DNA of 64,000 bases from Stenogyne calaminthoides (lineage: Eukaryota > Streptophyta > Magnoliopsida > Lamiales > Lamiaceae): assembly GCA_037126765.1 (NCBI GenBank), contig JBBCBC010000033.1:14522085-14586084 (forward strand). Reading direction: 5' to 3'. Positions within the stretch are counted from its first letter, which is position 1. Every line of letters begins with the position of its first letter. This document shows positions 32,843-47,800 of this stretch, piece by piece. The notes below the pieces were generated by a model, which had not been told where the DNA came from, ran no database searches, and worked only from the letters and a program-made list of their open reading frames with translations. A program made the translations under genes and the position numbers.

Positions 32843-35800
32843 ATGGCAAAGTCGAGCGCCGACGATGTGGAGCTCCGGCGAGCTTGTGCGGCAGCGATCG
32901 ACGGCACCAAGCAAGAGATCACTATGTCGATCAGAGTGGCCAAGAGCCGAGGGATCTGGGCCAAATCCACTAAATTAGGACGCGGTCACATGGCCAAGCC
33001 TCGTGTCCTCGCCATTTCAAGTATTGTTTCTCTTTTGCATATACTTGTCTATTGTTTCTCTTTGTATGCTGCTGGAGTTGATTTGCTTCGTCTATTTTAG
33101 TGAATTACAGCTGGATGTGGTTCAATATGAAATTCAATTTCAACCTACAATTCAGTATTTTGAATTTCAGTTGGAGCAAGACTTGGGACGACTTATATGT
33201 CATGTGTTGAAAGTGATTGTTCTGGCAAGTATGCTTAGGTTTTCGTAGTCTGGGTTGTTGAATATGTGATCGGGCTCGATATACTAGAAATAATTGCTAT
33301 TCAAGCAACTTTACACTTTCATACTTAGTTTTCGAGGGTGAATTTAACAATTTTGCCTTGTTAAGCTTCCGTTAATTGTATAAGTTATGCTTCTTAGCTA
33401 ACTAGAGCAGAGCATAATAGTTGTAGCAAGTGCCAGTAGGCCGGTACCTGTAAATATGATTTTATCAACTTCAATGTATTTACTATTTCAAAGTGACACG
33501 GATACAATTGGGTTCTGGAATAGGCTTGTCGTATTTTTTAGTCTGATATGATATGCTAGCAAGGAGATTATGCATGTGTCAATAGCATATTTATTTTATA
33601 CAGAAAAAACGGTTATTAGCATGGTGTGGGAGTTATGCAGGGCCATTCCCCTTGTTTTAGTGGGCAAAGACTTACATTATAGACATATAAGCTTGACAAT
33701 CTAGGATGGACTTGACAAGTTGTGTATATAAGATTTTCCAGGGGAAAATTTTGGTTGCTCTGTTGGTCGCATTGTTTTCTTGCTAGTATTACTAGTCTAT
33801 CTGTCGATATGAATCGCTCACACTTTTTGTGCTACTGATCCCAAGGGAACTGATTTTCTTCCCCTTGCCGGCCTAAAAACAGTCTATACTGCTTGAAAAG
33901 TTGAAGAAAAGGTGTGCATGTTACGAGCGAGAACTTTTTGTCTGATGTTGCGTAATCATCAAGCCGTTCCTGCTATCTTAATGGAAAATTTTGAATTTCC
34001 CTAGTTTTGATTGCATCTGCTATTCTTTTGATACAATTTTATATGTACCTATGTCTAATGATGAATCTGGCCAATGTTTTACATGTTGCTTGCAGCAAAG
34101 GCGAAAGGCCAAAGGACCACAGCTCTTCTTCGTGTCTTAAAATATTCAACTGGAGGTGTTCTTGAAGTAAGAATCAAATAATATTTTAAAAGTTTTTGGC
34201 TGAAAAACTTACCTTTTCTCTGATAGATGGTTGGCTTATTCTAGCTGAATTACTGTAGAGTGAGTCCATGTATAGTCAAATGATGTCACAATCTTTGAAA
34301 TTTGTGACAGACAATTTTTGTATTTGAGGAACGAATAAAGAACCATTTTAAATAGAAGTACCATTAAAAACAGTGGTGGAAAGTAGGAGTTGGAATTGAA
34401 AGAAGGCAAAAACTTGTGTGAGATGGTTCACAAACTAGCACAAATTAACACTCACCGCTTTCAAAGTGTCAAAGCGTCATTCCCAAATTATGCTCCGTCT
34501 CCACCGTGAGATTGTCTCACGCAAGACCTACTCTTGAAAGAATCCATAATTAGTGTCACTGTGTAAAATTGATTCCTTGCAATTTTATTTCAAGTGCTGT
34601 ATATTAGTTTTGCAACAAGTAGACTGTGGAAAACTGTGTTTGTTTTCCACAATATATTTCTTGCAATAATATACAAAAAGAGTGGGTTGATAGAGTATGC
34701 AATAAAACTCGTAAGTCTCGCACTCATGAACTGTGTTAATAGCATCTATAACTAGAACTGCATAGATGATTGGAGCTAGTTTTTCTTGATCTAAAGCCTA
34801 TGAAGGGAGTTGGTCACCATAAAGTAACTATTCACTGTCAAGAATTGAAGACTAAGTAAAACTATCAACCCAAAGTTGCAAATCTGATAAATGTACGCAA
34901 CCACGTGGCCTTAGCTGAAAACATGGCATATTAACTATTTATGTGTGCCCTTTTTTGACTTCTCTAAAACAAGCATCATTTTTTTGTCTAAAGGGTTATA
35001 TATTGTTGAAATATGCATTGTCTTATACTTATTTTCCCCTTTGACTTGTAGCCAGCAAAGTTATACAAGCTGAAGCATCTATCGAAAGTGGAAGTTGTAA
35101 CAAATGATCCGAGTGGATGTACTTTTATGTTGGTATAGCAGATTAACCTTTAATGCATCCTCATAAGATTTATTTTGTTCCTGTCCCATGTTCAACTATG
35201 TTTGACTTTGATTAATGTTTTTCATTGTCATCAAGGGGTTTGATAACCTCAGAAGTCAGAGTGTCGCACCACCTCAGTGGACCATTCGCAATGTTGATGA
35301 TAGGTATGGGTGTATCCTGTTTTACCCATCCAGCCATTATTTGGATATGATTTGGGTTTTCTTTGTCTTCTTTTTAGTAATTTATTTATTCCTATTGTAG
35401 GAATCGTCTTCTGCTTTGCATCTTTAATATATGCAAGGATGTGTTGGGCCGTATTCCTAAAGTTGTTGGCATAGATGTTGTGGAGATGGCTCTTTGGGCT
35501 AAGGTGCACAATTATTTGAATCACTTCCCTTGTTTCTTCAACCATCACTTTCTCAACAACAATCAACAAGCAATATTTTTTATACAAAGCTTCTAGTCTT
35601 AGTCAATGAACTGGGTGAACCTGGGGGGTGGGGGTGAATATTTTGTTGTGAGAAATACTTCTGTTCTTTTCATAGTTACTGCAATAATACTAGTTATTCC
35701 TTTCGGAAATGATTGCTATTCTATTGTATTCACCAAGTTTCTTTTGAATACTAATCAGAACCTATGTATACAAGTGGATCTTTTCATGATTAGTGCACCG

Positions 35801-38800
35801 TTAATTTTGTTCTTGGATACTATTATATGTCTTTTGCAGGAAAACACGCCAGCTATATCTAAGCAACTGGGAATCCTTGAAGATGGACCTGTTACGGCTT
35901 CAGTTGCAGAAAGCGACATGAAAGTAACTGTTGAAAGAGATCTAGTGTCTCAAGTGGAGGAAGAGGACATGGAGTCTCTTTTAGGAACGTATGTACTTCA
36001 ATTGGAACTAAACATACTCCCTTAGCACTGATTTTATAGCATCTGGTCTAGTGATTATAAATCTCACTTTTAATGCAGTTTTTACAAGTGGAACTATGAC
36101 CAAATAAATACAGTATCACTTCCTTAGGAGGCATTTTAATTGTTGCCATTTCCGTATGCAAAACGGACAAAAAGAAAAAAAAAACCTTAAAAGACGCTTA
36201 ATTGCAGTAGCTTAAGAGAATAGCCATTAAAAATTGATGATTTTAGGGAATGTTAATAATGCTTGACAGACAGAAGGTTGGTTTGATTTGCAGTAAGTTC
36301 GGGATTTGGTAGGAGAGATTCCATCATCTGTACCTTTCGAAAATAGAAATTTAACTTTAGTTTTCTCCTAAGATGTTTGAATTTGGATTGATGATATTAC
36401 AGGTAAAATGGATTCTCATTTGTAGTATCTGAGTTTTATTAAGAAAAATGTCATGGAAAAAAGAAAACCGAAGAAGTTTCCACAGATTGAACATTGCTAA
36501 TCCTAAGGAATAATCTTTTGATTAGGGTGTCATGCGTTCATTGACTTGATGCTTGACATATATTCTTTTCAGTTGAAATATAAACTCTCAGTTGCTTGTT
36601 ATAACTTTCACCTTTAGCCCTTTACTTGATTTTATTGGAAAATTGTCATAAAAATACTCTATAACTTAATGACTCATACTCCCTTTTGTCAAAGAAGGAA
36701 CCTTCTTTGATTTGGCAAGGAGTTTTTAAGTTTTGAAAGTTCACAGTCCTTTGTTAATTTATTGCCCTCATTTCTTTTCACTGCTGTTCTAGGAAATTGA
36801 ACTAGTGAATCCTGTTTATAGTGATGTTTAGTAAACCACAACTTTTGATCATTAAATGCTATTTTTTTTTGGTTCTCTACAAATTTTTCTTTTCCCAAAC
36901 CCTTTCTCTAGATCATAACCAAACACGTTCATCTTCTCCAATTTATTTTTCTTACTAATACATTATATTTTCCAAGTACATCACATAAAAACTTTTCTCC
37001 CAAATACTTTTGCTAGAAACTCCAAAACATAACGAACACGCCTTAAGCTATCTTGTTACCGCATTTCTGAGCCACCAGAGTTGAAAACATCATCTTCGTC
37101 ATCTCCCCTTCATTTTCCTTACTTTAAGCGACTCAAGTGTTCATTTCATTAGCTGCCTTGTTCCACATGTAATCAGCTTATAAAGTTAATTTATGAAGTT
37201 GAACCAGTTATTCTTTCTCAGTTATCTCTACCGAAAGAGAGAAAAGAAATGGAACAGTTAAATTTGAGCATAAGAAAAGAAAATCTTTAAAATTGGCCAG
37301 CATTATCTTATAGATTCAAATGCTTTATTATGCTCAATGCTTTCTCACTACTTTTATTTGTTATTTTTTGACTCAGAGCTGATGTTATTTTGCTAACTTG
37401 CAGTTATGTAATGGGTATTGGTGAAGCTGAGGCATTTTCTGAGCGGTTGAAGCGAGAGCTTCAAGCATTGGAAGCAGCAAATGTGCATGCAATTTTGGAA
37501 AACGAGCCTTTAATAAATGAGGTTATTTATGACTTCCTATCTGATTGTGGGTGATGAGGTTTTTTATGACTTCCTATTTGATTGTGGGTGTAATCCACAA
37601 GGTTTTTTTCTTTTCTTTTGCATTTTGTGTACTTTCTCATTATGATTATTTTAGTGTCATCAATCATTATGATAATTTATGTGCTAGAAATATCTCTCTC
37701 CTTCTCCTTCCAGGTACTAGGTGCTGCAGGACTACTCTGTCATTTTAGATGATGTACTGATTTTGTTATACTTAGGGGGTGTTTGCAAAAAATTATGCTT
37801 ATGATATAGTGATTTAATTTAGGGCCTGTTTTCAACTCAACTTGATAGTGTAGAGTCACTTTTATTTGGAGTTGGTAAGACCCAACTAAAAAAAAGTGAA
37901 TTCTAGTGTTGTAATTCAGTTTGAAAACACCACCTTAGTGATAGTGAGAAAAATTGCTTAATAGTGATAGTGATAAGTGTTTGCAAAATTTATAAGTAGA
38001 TGTTAAGTGTTTGATAAAAGATTAGAATAAAGTAAATATTAGAGAAGCTAGAATCAGGTAGAAGCACCCCCCTCTCAGCTTTTAGATTATGGATTCTAGA
38101 TGATTAATTTTAAGTAGGTGCATTCAAATGAAAAACACTCAAATTTATTTCTGCACGCAATTCAAAGTGATTATAATCACTTACAGTTTTTTGAAAACAC
38201 CCCCTTAAAATGTATCAAGCTAGCAAGTCGTAGAGATTCAGTAGATTTTTTTTGTGTATAACTTCACGTTTTCTTGTTCTGTAGGTATTACAGGGGCTTG
38301 AGTCAGCCACTAACTGTGTTGATGAGATGGATGACTGGCTAGGCATTTTCAATGTAAAACTAAGGCACATGAGGGAGGACATAAAGTCGGTATGTATCTC
38401 TACAAACTGGCATCTGATTTTGATAAGTACATTATGTGTGATGTGAATATGTGTACCATTTTATTCGAGGATGAATAACATGCCATGTTTGGTTCCAAGA
38501 GTTCAAAAATTAAAACAAAAAATTTGAGGTTATCTGGAAAGTATACAATGTGCGACTGACTATGGATATCATGTTATTTACTGCTGTTGTAGGGTTCTAT
38601 GTTGAGTTATATAACTGAAACTAATCTAATCCATGCGTTTGATTTGCTTCATATTTTGTTTCTTCAAGTTCTTTTAGAAAAATTCTTCTCTTCATGAAAC
38701 AGCTTTGTAAGGCTCAATTTGAGTCAAGTGTTTTATCTCTAGTTTGCTATCTTGTTGTGGTGTGCAGATTGAAACAAGAAATAACAAGCTGGAAATGCAG

Positions 38801-41800
38801 TCCGTAAACAACGAATCTTTAATCGAGGAACTTGATAAGCTTCTTGAAAGATTACGTATCCCATCTGAGGTATTTTCCTCATAGACTTTTTATGTTTATG
38901 AAATGGAATTTTACTTATTAATATTAGATTTGTTATTTTTGAATTACGTTTTATTCACATTGACTCAATTCCCTACATGTGGGAGTTTCGGGCTTTGGTT
39001 TCTTATTTTTCTTTTAATTGCAGTACGCAACATCACTTACTGGAGGTTCATTTGATGAGGCTCGCATGCTTCAGAATATAGAAGCATGCGAGTGGCTAGC
39101 AAACACTTTAAGAAACCTTGAAGTTCCCCAGTTGGATCATACCTATGCAAACATGAGATCTGTATGTATACTTTCTGGTTTGATTTCAATATCTTTTTTT
39201 TTCAAAGTTACTATTAGCCAACCATTACTTTGTTTTTATTTATTTATTCATTTCTTTTTCCCGCCAATGAACTATAATTATTCACATAATATAACATTGC
39301 GTATTAGATCTGAAGGAATTTGAACTGTTTCTGAGATTTTTGATGTTGCGCTATTTGCCATAACTCATAAGATATTTTGATGAACTGTTTTAGTTTATAT
39401 TTTACTATAGGTATATTACTTGATATTGCACTTGAACATATTTGATAATCATTAGCTTTGGAAACTGGTGAATCTGCCAAAAGGATTCATAGTCGTTGAG
39501 CTTAGTTTTTATTTTTATTTTATAATTTTACTATGGTTTTTTATCACTAGATATGGTGTGTGAACAGGTTAGAGAGAAGAGGGCGGAACTGGACAAGTTG
39601 AGGAACAATTTTGTCAAAAGAGCATCCGAGTTTCTTCGGAACTATTTTACTAGTTTGGTGGATTTCATGATTAGCGATAAGAGTTATTTCTCTCAGGTAT
39701 CATGATGCAAATACTCTTGTTGATAAGCAATTATTTGTCCGTTGATGGACTCTATATTTTACTGATCACTTGGTCTAACAGCGCGGACAGCTTAAGAGGC
39801 CTGATCATGCTGATTTGAGGTACAAATGCCGGACATATGCTCGCCTTTTGCAACACTTGAAGGTGATGTTAGTTTTTATTCTTGTGAGGGTCAATTTTTC
39901 CTCATACTGCTTGTTGATTTTATTGCCTTCTAATTTATTCTTCATTCTTTTTTTTATTTTTTCATTCGCAGAGTCTAGATAAGAATTGCTTGGGTCCATT
40001 AAGGAAAGCTTATTGCAGCTCTCTGAATTTGCTTCTCCGTCGAGAGGTTTGCTTCTTGTCTCCATCATCTTCACGTTTACGTCTCCAGTGGCATGTTGTC
40101 TAGAAAGTTTTATTAAGTTTTTGGTCATTCATACTTGAAGACAGTAGTAGAGGTATAAAATTCATTTAAGTACCACAATGATCATATATATGGTTGCACA
40201 TATACTCTCACTAGATGTATAATCAACTATTCTGAATAGGTTTTTGATGGATATCCCCGCTGTCCTAAAATTATGACTCTCATTTCCTATTCGGGATGTT
40301 TCAAAAGAAGGGGCAAGATATAGATATAACTCTTTTGTTTTATTTCCATCCCAGGCTCGTGAATTTGCAAATGAACTTCGTGCTAGTACGAAAGCATCAA
40401 GGAATCCAACCGTTTGGCTTGATGGTTCCACAGGCTCTAATCAGAGCGCAAGTAGTGCAGATACATCTACAGTTTCTGAGGCATATGCAAAAATGCTGAC
40501 CATTTTTATACCGCTCCTTGTGGATGAGGTTGTAATGTGCTTTCAAACCTTTTAGGGTATGTTTGTTCCGGGCTGTAGAGGGACTGATTGAGAAATTCTT
40601 GAATAGTTAAAAGGAGAATTCGACTTTTGTGTATGTTTGGTTAATAAGATGTAGGTGGTGTTTGCATTCTCATCTCAAAGGTGTAGAAGCACTTTTTTGA
40701 GAAGTTGGTGTGACCCAACTTTTTCAAAAATAAAGTGCTTCTACACTTAGAGTAGTAGTTGCAAACATAGCCGTATTATGGTAGGATTGAGAAAAAAGAA
40801 AGTGAAAAAGTAAGGGTATGTTTGTTTTGCGACTAACCCGGCCGGACTACACAAAGTTGCTCTACTTTATCACCTACCACCACTCTCCTTTTTGTTTCTC
40901 CCAATACACTCGCATCATCTACTTTTTTATCCTCCCAATACACCCATATATAATACAATAACACAACATCAATCAACTTTTCCACCATCCTACCCTATAA
41001 AATCCCAAAACAAACATATAATTTAATAATTCATCAGGGTTTTCAATTACAAGGATTTCAAAGTGATAGTGTGATTGTTATATTGTGAAAATAAATGCGT
41101 GTGATAAAAGGTAAAGTATGAGAGAGAATGCAAGAGCTTAGGTATTATAGGTTAGGATTTTGATGTATTTTAAAATTTAGCTTGCATAATCCTACAAACA
41201 AACATGCATTAGGATTTTGAAAGTAAAAATCTTATGTTCTGTATGCTAGAAACAAACATACCCTTATTTCTTGATGCTTTTGCTCCTCTCTTCCTGACAA
41301 AGATGCCTGCTTTTAAAAATTCCTTACTCTCAGAGTTCTTTCTTTGCACACTTCATGTGCTTTGAAGTCCCAGCTCTTGTTCCTCCCGGTGGTCTTGCCA
41401 ATGGTAACAAAACTATACCCACTGATGATAATGATGATGATGATTTAGGCATCATGGATATTGATGATAATGACAATGCTGGTAATCTTCATTTTCTTTG
41501 CAATTTTTACTTCTTTAGCCCATTAGATGATAGTCATCCCTCCCTCACAATTTTGTAGGTAAAAAATCTGCAGATCTGCAGGCATTAAATGAATCACTTC
41601 ATGATTTGCTTGATGGGATACAGGTATTCTTGATTTGTAATCTGCAACTGTTTATTGTTTAATATATAGTTCAAATTCCCATTATTTATGGGCATTCTTC
41701 TTCCCCTCCTATTGACATTTTAGGAAGATTTCTATGCTGTTGTGGATTGGGCATACAAGATCGATCCTCTACGTTGTATATCTATGCATGGAATTACAGA

Positions 41801-44800
41801 ACGCTATATTTCTGGTCAAAAAGCTGATGCAGCAGGCTTCGTGCGCATTTTACTCGATGATCTAGAAAACCGAATTTCTACGCAGTTCAGTCGTGTAAGT
41901 TATAATGTTCTAGTAAGACAAATTAATTCCTGAATTAGGAAAAGGTATAGTGTATGTTCTCAGTGCTTATTTATGATTTTATAATGAAGAGTTGGATGAG
42001 TTTTGGGTGTTGGTTTGTGTGTTGGGGGGGGATGGGGGATGTTACGTTTATTTATCTCTTGGTTGGATGGAAGCAGCAAAGAAAGCTTAAAATAGAACTG
42101 AGCCAAAAATTAGCTCACAGTTTTCTACTTCCAAATAGAAACAAAAGCTTCCTTCACTGGTGGAAAAAGATGCTGAAGCTATCCTACCAACAAGCAGTAT
42201 AACCAATCTCAACCTTTCCGCTTTCTGTGAGATTTTCTTAAGATTACCAAATCCTTGCCTATCTTGTTACTGTCACTTAAATAGTATCTAATGACAATAT
42301 TTGAAATAAATTTAGAAGCTGCGTTATAGAATGTGTAGAAAAGATGCCAAGAGAATAGGTTATTCATGGAATATGGGCGATGCAAATAGTTATATGTAAA
42401 TTTAGGTAGATCCAAAATCTTGTTTGTTTGACAGTTAGTATTCATCCACCTAATACCTATGTTATGTATTCAGTTTGTGGATGAAGCTTGTCACCAGATC
42501 GAGAGAAATGAGCGAAATGTTCGGCAGGTGGGCGTCTTGTCATATATACCCAGGTAACTCAACCTGATTGTTTTACTATTTTTCAATTGCCATTCTTTTT
42601 TTGTTAGAGGCTTGTGAAAGATGGTTAGCTTTGAGGGTAGTGCATTTTATTTTAAAGGAGTGTCGATGTTTTTGGTAACCCAAAGGGCCTTCGTAGGACT
42701 ACTATTTGTTGCTGAAGATGGAAGTTGGCAGAAGATCTAAAAACCTTGGACTTGAATCAAATATTTCTGGCTTTTGGTGATGATTTTTTATATGTTATTA
42801 GGATTGAATCTTTTTTTCTGAAAGAAATTTGAATTATCATTTATTCTCTCTTAGAATGATAGCATTCTTTGAAGAAAATTGACAACAAAAAATCATCCAT
42901 TTTGTTCTCGATGATATTCAGATCCTAGATGATGTGTTGGCCTCTATCACGTTTAGGATTAGTAATCAAGACTATGATTCTGTAAAGATAAAAATATCCT
43001 GAGAACAAGAATGGAGAACCTATAATTTGGTATTTGCTTGCCTTGAGATCTTTGTGAACTATATAAATATGTTCTCATTCTTGTCCTTGGTGTATTTGTT
43101 TGTGGATGCTTCAAATCATGCTAATTGAGTTTATGAACTTTGATTGACAACCATATTTCCAATTTCTTCCTTTTCCTGGCATAATTAGTATAGAATAGCT
43201 TTAAGGTGAAAACTTTAGTATTTTAGAGAATATGCAACATCTATGTAGAAACTACATAGCTAATTCAGGCATCTAACATTAGCTTTAAGGAAGAAACTTT
43301 AGTAATGCAGATAATTGGCAATTTCACAGCTCAAATCAAAGTTTTTTAAAAATAAAAAAAACTCTAAAGTCATTAAACCACATTCAGTTTAGAGGCCAGA
43401 CCCCACTAAAAACCTCGCTAAGGGAAAACACTCCTTAGGGATAAAACCCTTACTCGAGGGAAAAAAGGTAAATTCTCTAAGAAAGTATTATTAAACCAAA
43501 AACAATCGGTCTAAAACCGACGAAACAATGTTATATAAAAAAAATCCATCCTAAACAAACTAAGTACAAAGCACTCAAAACTAATACAAAGGAAAGAAAA
43601 TAAACAAAACCCATATAAAAGAAACTAAGTCTTGAATCTGAAAAATTCCAAATGGAACTCTTTTCCAATACTGTATTGCAACCATTCTGGCGCTTGATGC
43701 CACCATATGAAATCTTAAGTACCATTGAACGAAGCAAGGAGGTCAGTTGACAAATTAGCTTCTCAATAGACATGTGATACAAACCATCTCATAGAATTAA
43801 GGTAGTTTCTAATCCATCTCCATTTGTTGAGGAATCTCCACGGGTATGTTTGTTTTAGGCTTATAGTGGGCGGGGGAAATCCTGGACTTTGAAATCCAGG
43901 ATTTTAAAATCCTAATGAATAGTAAAATTGTATGTTTGTTTTGAGATTTTATAAGGTAGGATTATATAGGATTGTAAAATAGTTGATTGATTTGTATTAT
44001 TATATTATTATTTGTTGATTGAATGATTGAGTATTGTATTGGAAATTGTGTAAAAGTGATAATGTTATTTTTAGTGGGAATATATATTTATACACAGAAA
44101 TGACACAATATACAACTGATGTGTTGTACTTACTCGATGCTAGCTCGTACCCCACCACAATATTCATTTACAATTGCTTGTATCTCAAATTTATATATTA
44201 ATTTATGATACCATTTAGATAAACCATTTGTACATCAGACTTTATTCAGGTTTTGCATTTAAATTAATTTTATTTATTTATATAAATGGAAAGCAGTAAT
44301 GAGAAATATAGGCGCAGAAGTAGGTTTAAGTTAGGTTTTAAGGGAATTTTGAAATCCTGGTTTTGGTGTTGTGTTAAATGGGGATGTGGGATTGTAAAGT
44401 CCAAAGTCCATCCGTAGTAGTCGGGAAACAAACATACCCCACGCGACTGAAGGTTTAATACTGTTGAAAATGTGTATAACATAGGTAGAGTCGCTTTCAA
44501 TCCGTAGATTACGCCACCATCTAGCATGAGCCAACTACACCACCATAAAAGATGTTGCCAATTCAGCTTCAAAAACGAAGCCATAGCCAGTTTTAATCGA
44601 GAAACTGCCTATAAAGTTTCCTGTGAATTTCTAAAAATCTCACTGACCTTGAGTTCACCTGGAGTTCCATTAACGCTCCCATCTATATTTCACATAGTTC
44701 AGTGATTCTTAAGGCCTTTATCAGGTCTTGTTTTTGTTATTAGTGTTATGATGTTTTATATCCTTGACCATTCTTAGATTATGGATCACATAATCAGGTG

Positions 44801-47800
44801 TGATCAAGTTCCTAGCAGCTCTTATTATGATATTGAATGGGGATTGAGTGTGTTAACTTATTGTTTTCAAATTTCTCACATAATGCGATGGTCAGGATGA
44901 AGTTAATTCCTTCAAATGAATTTTTGTACCGTTATTTACGAAAGAAAATTACCCAAGTCCCAAAGTGGGTTATGTTTGTTTGGAAAATTGTAACTTGGCA
45001 TGTCTTATTTTCTTTGGAACCGGATGAAATTGTTTGTGTACTTTAAATTAAATTTTTTTAGAACTTTATCTCTTTAAAGTACGTGCTTGCATTTGTTTGT
45101 CATACGAGTTTGTTGGGTTTGTTTTGGTGTAGATTTGCTACTCTTGCAACCCGCATGGAGCAGTACATACAAGGACAGTCGAGGGATTTGGTTGATAAGG
45201 CTTACACGAAGTTTGTGAGTTCACCCCTTAAAATCATCGTTTAAAATATAATATTAATGTGTGGTGGTTTCATTTTTCCAATCTCCTCTATAAACTTACA
45301 TTTACGTTAATGGTATGCTACGTATTATGCTTAATCTATTCTAATTATTTTTTATTATTGAAATAAGGAGAAAAAATATATTCCCCTAATTTGACGTTTG
45401 AGAATTGAGTTATTGTGGAACGTATGGCTGCTCATATTCTATTCTTTTTTTTTTTTGAAATTCCCCTCTGCCAATTATATTAAGCTGCAATAATCCAATA
45501 ATTGTATTGTGAACTAGAAGTTTATTTCATCTATAATATTCCCTCCGGTCCACATTAATTGATGTTTGAGGTTGTTTCACACAAATTAAGGTAAGTCATT
45601 GAATAACAATGAATATACATATAGTGTGACCTTATTACCCTTTTGTTCAGATACTCATAGTTAATGTATATTATCTCAAAAAAATAAGTAGAGGGGCAAA
45701 GTGGAATCAGAACATTCAATTCTCTTAGGTAAGTGCAAAATGACTATTATTTTTGAATAAAATGTCTCTAGAAAGACAGTTGAAGTGGACCAGAGGGAGT
45801 AGTTGATGAAATAAAATCTTATGAAAATGAAAAATCTAAAGTCATAAGATTACAATCCAGTCCAGAGGCTGGAGCTCCAGTAACAAACCTCGCTAGAGGA
45901 AAGCCCTCTTTAGGGATAAAGCTCACGGTCAAGGAAAAGGGAACTCTTCTAAAGAGGAAAAAGAAAAGCAAAGACAAGCTTAATCAAATCTGTAAAACTC
46001 AGTGTGTAAATCCTTGCTAAGTAAAGCAATTAAAAAAGATCGAAGTGAGTAGTTAATGAAGAGGAAGATTATAAACTTAATATAATTTGTAAAAGAAAAG
46101 GAACAATTTAAACTGATTATAATGTGGTTGGAAATTTTCGAGGAATGTTTTCAGGAGGAGCTCAAGTAAATTGGCTTTCTCTGCCACTCAAATACCCAAT
46201 CAGTATGAGAATAAGATTTTACAAGATTCAGATAGAATGTGGGATGTGGGATGTGGGATGTGTGATTAGTTTTTCCTATTCTATACTTTTTTTAAATTCA
46301 AATGCATTACAAATTCTATTTGGTCACAAGAATCCAGTAACTACAATGTTTGCTTTATATCTAATATATTAGATGAAAGAGGAACAATTAAACCTAATTT
46401 GTAAATGAAGAGAAACTATTTAGAATTATTATAATTTGTAAATGAAAAGGAACAATTTAAACTGGAGTAAGTCCCTCTTGTACACCAGATGCATTGTGCA
46501 ACTGGTGAGCAACTAATACTATTCAATGAAAACAATAAATACTGACCAACTAATGCTGTTCGGTGAAAACAACTAATACCGTATAAATATGCACTTGACT
46601 TGCATGGTGCACCTGGTGCACACAAGACTTTGTCTTTACACTGATTATAAGTTGTCCTAAAGGGTGAAAAATATCGAGGAATGTTACAAAGAACACGACT
46701 AAAACCTTCTTTTCTGTGCCACTCAAACAGCAATGAAGATCAAAATGAGAATAGAATAAGTGAAATTATTTTGCCCCTGAACTTCTTTCATGTGTAGTGG
46801 TCATGCTGGAGTAGTGCCCAAGCAGCTCATTTATTCTGATGGATTTAATTAAGTATATTTTCATCATGTAAATAATCACATCCTAGTTTATGCGTGTATT
46901 GGGATTGTCTGAGATAATTAAAAGCTTAATTTGGCAGGTGACTGTAATGTTTGTTACATTGGACAAAATTGCCCAAGCAGACCCAAAGTATGCAGATATT
47001 TTGCTTTTAGAGAATTATGCAGCTTTTCAGAACAGGTATAGGAATCAGAGTGCACGGACATGTCACATGATTTATGTTATGTCTACTATTTATTGGGTTT
47101 TTACCTAATATGTTTATTTCAGTGACATTTACTCTTATATTCGCACAATCTGTGATTGGAATGTGCAGTCTGTATGACCTGGCCAATGTTGTGCCCACTT
47201 TAGCAAAATTTTATCACCAAGCAAGTGAAGCTTATGAACAAGCGTGCACACGCTTTATAAGCACAATTATATTATATGTAAGTACTCTTTCATGTGTTAC
47301 AATTATACCACTTCTGGGTTTGCTTTTGAATATCCATACAAATTGTTTGTTTTTCAAAATCGAATAAATTCAGTGTCATAATTTTTATTAGTTCGATTTT
47401 GTAGAATCTCTGTACTGAAATTTATCATTTTGATGCAGCAATTTGAACGACTTTTCCAGTTTGCTCGCAGGATAGAGGATTTGATGTATACAATTACACC
47501 AGAAGAGGTTAGTCTGTGAAACACATACCTTATTAATCACATAAGATTTAAAAAAATCCCTTTATTCTGCTCTTCTTCTAGTTTCTAAAGTGGTATAAAC
47601 TTCCATAACATATGCATAGTATATTTTGTCCATTAAACACTAGTTAAGCAGCAACATGCATAGTATTTCTATTAGTGGCAGATATTCCCACATATGCCAT
47701 GCATTTTGATGTTTATAAACCATGTAAGCTTGTTGAGATGCTTATAATTAGTTTTGATTTTTAGAGTTCTGTTTAGCTAAAGTTATCTAAAAGTATTTCC

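Noticed and set aside
33003..33248. ORF following SEC3 exon 1
   Set aside because: Lies in intron 1; the exon ends at a GT donor at 33021 and joins in frame to 34096.
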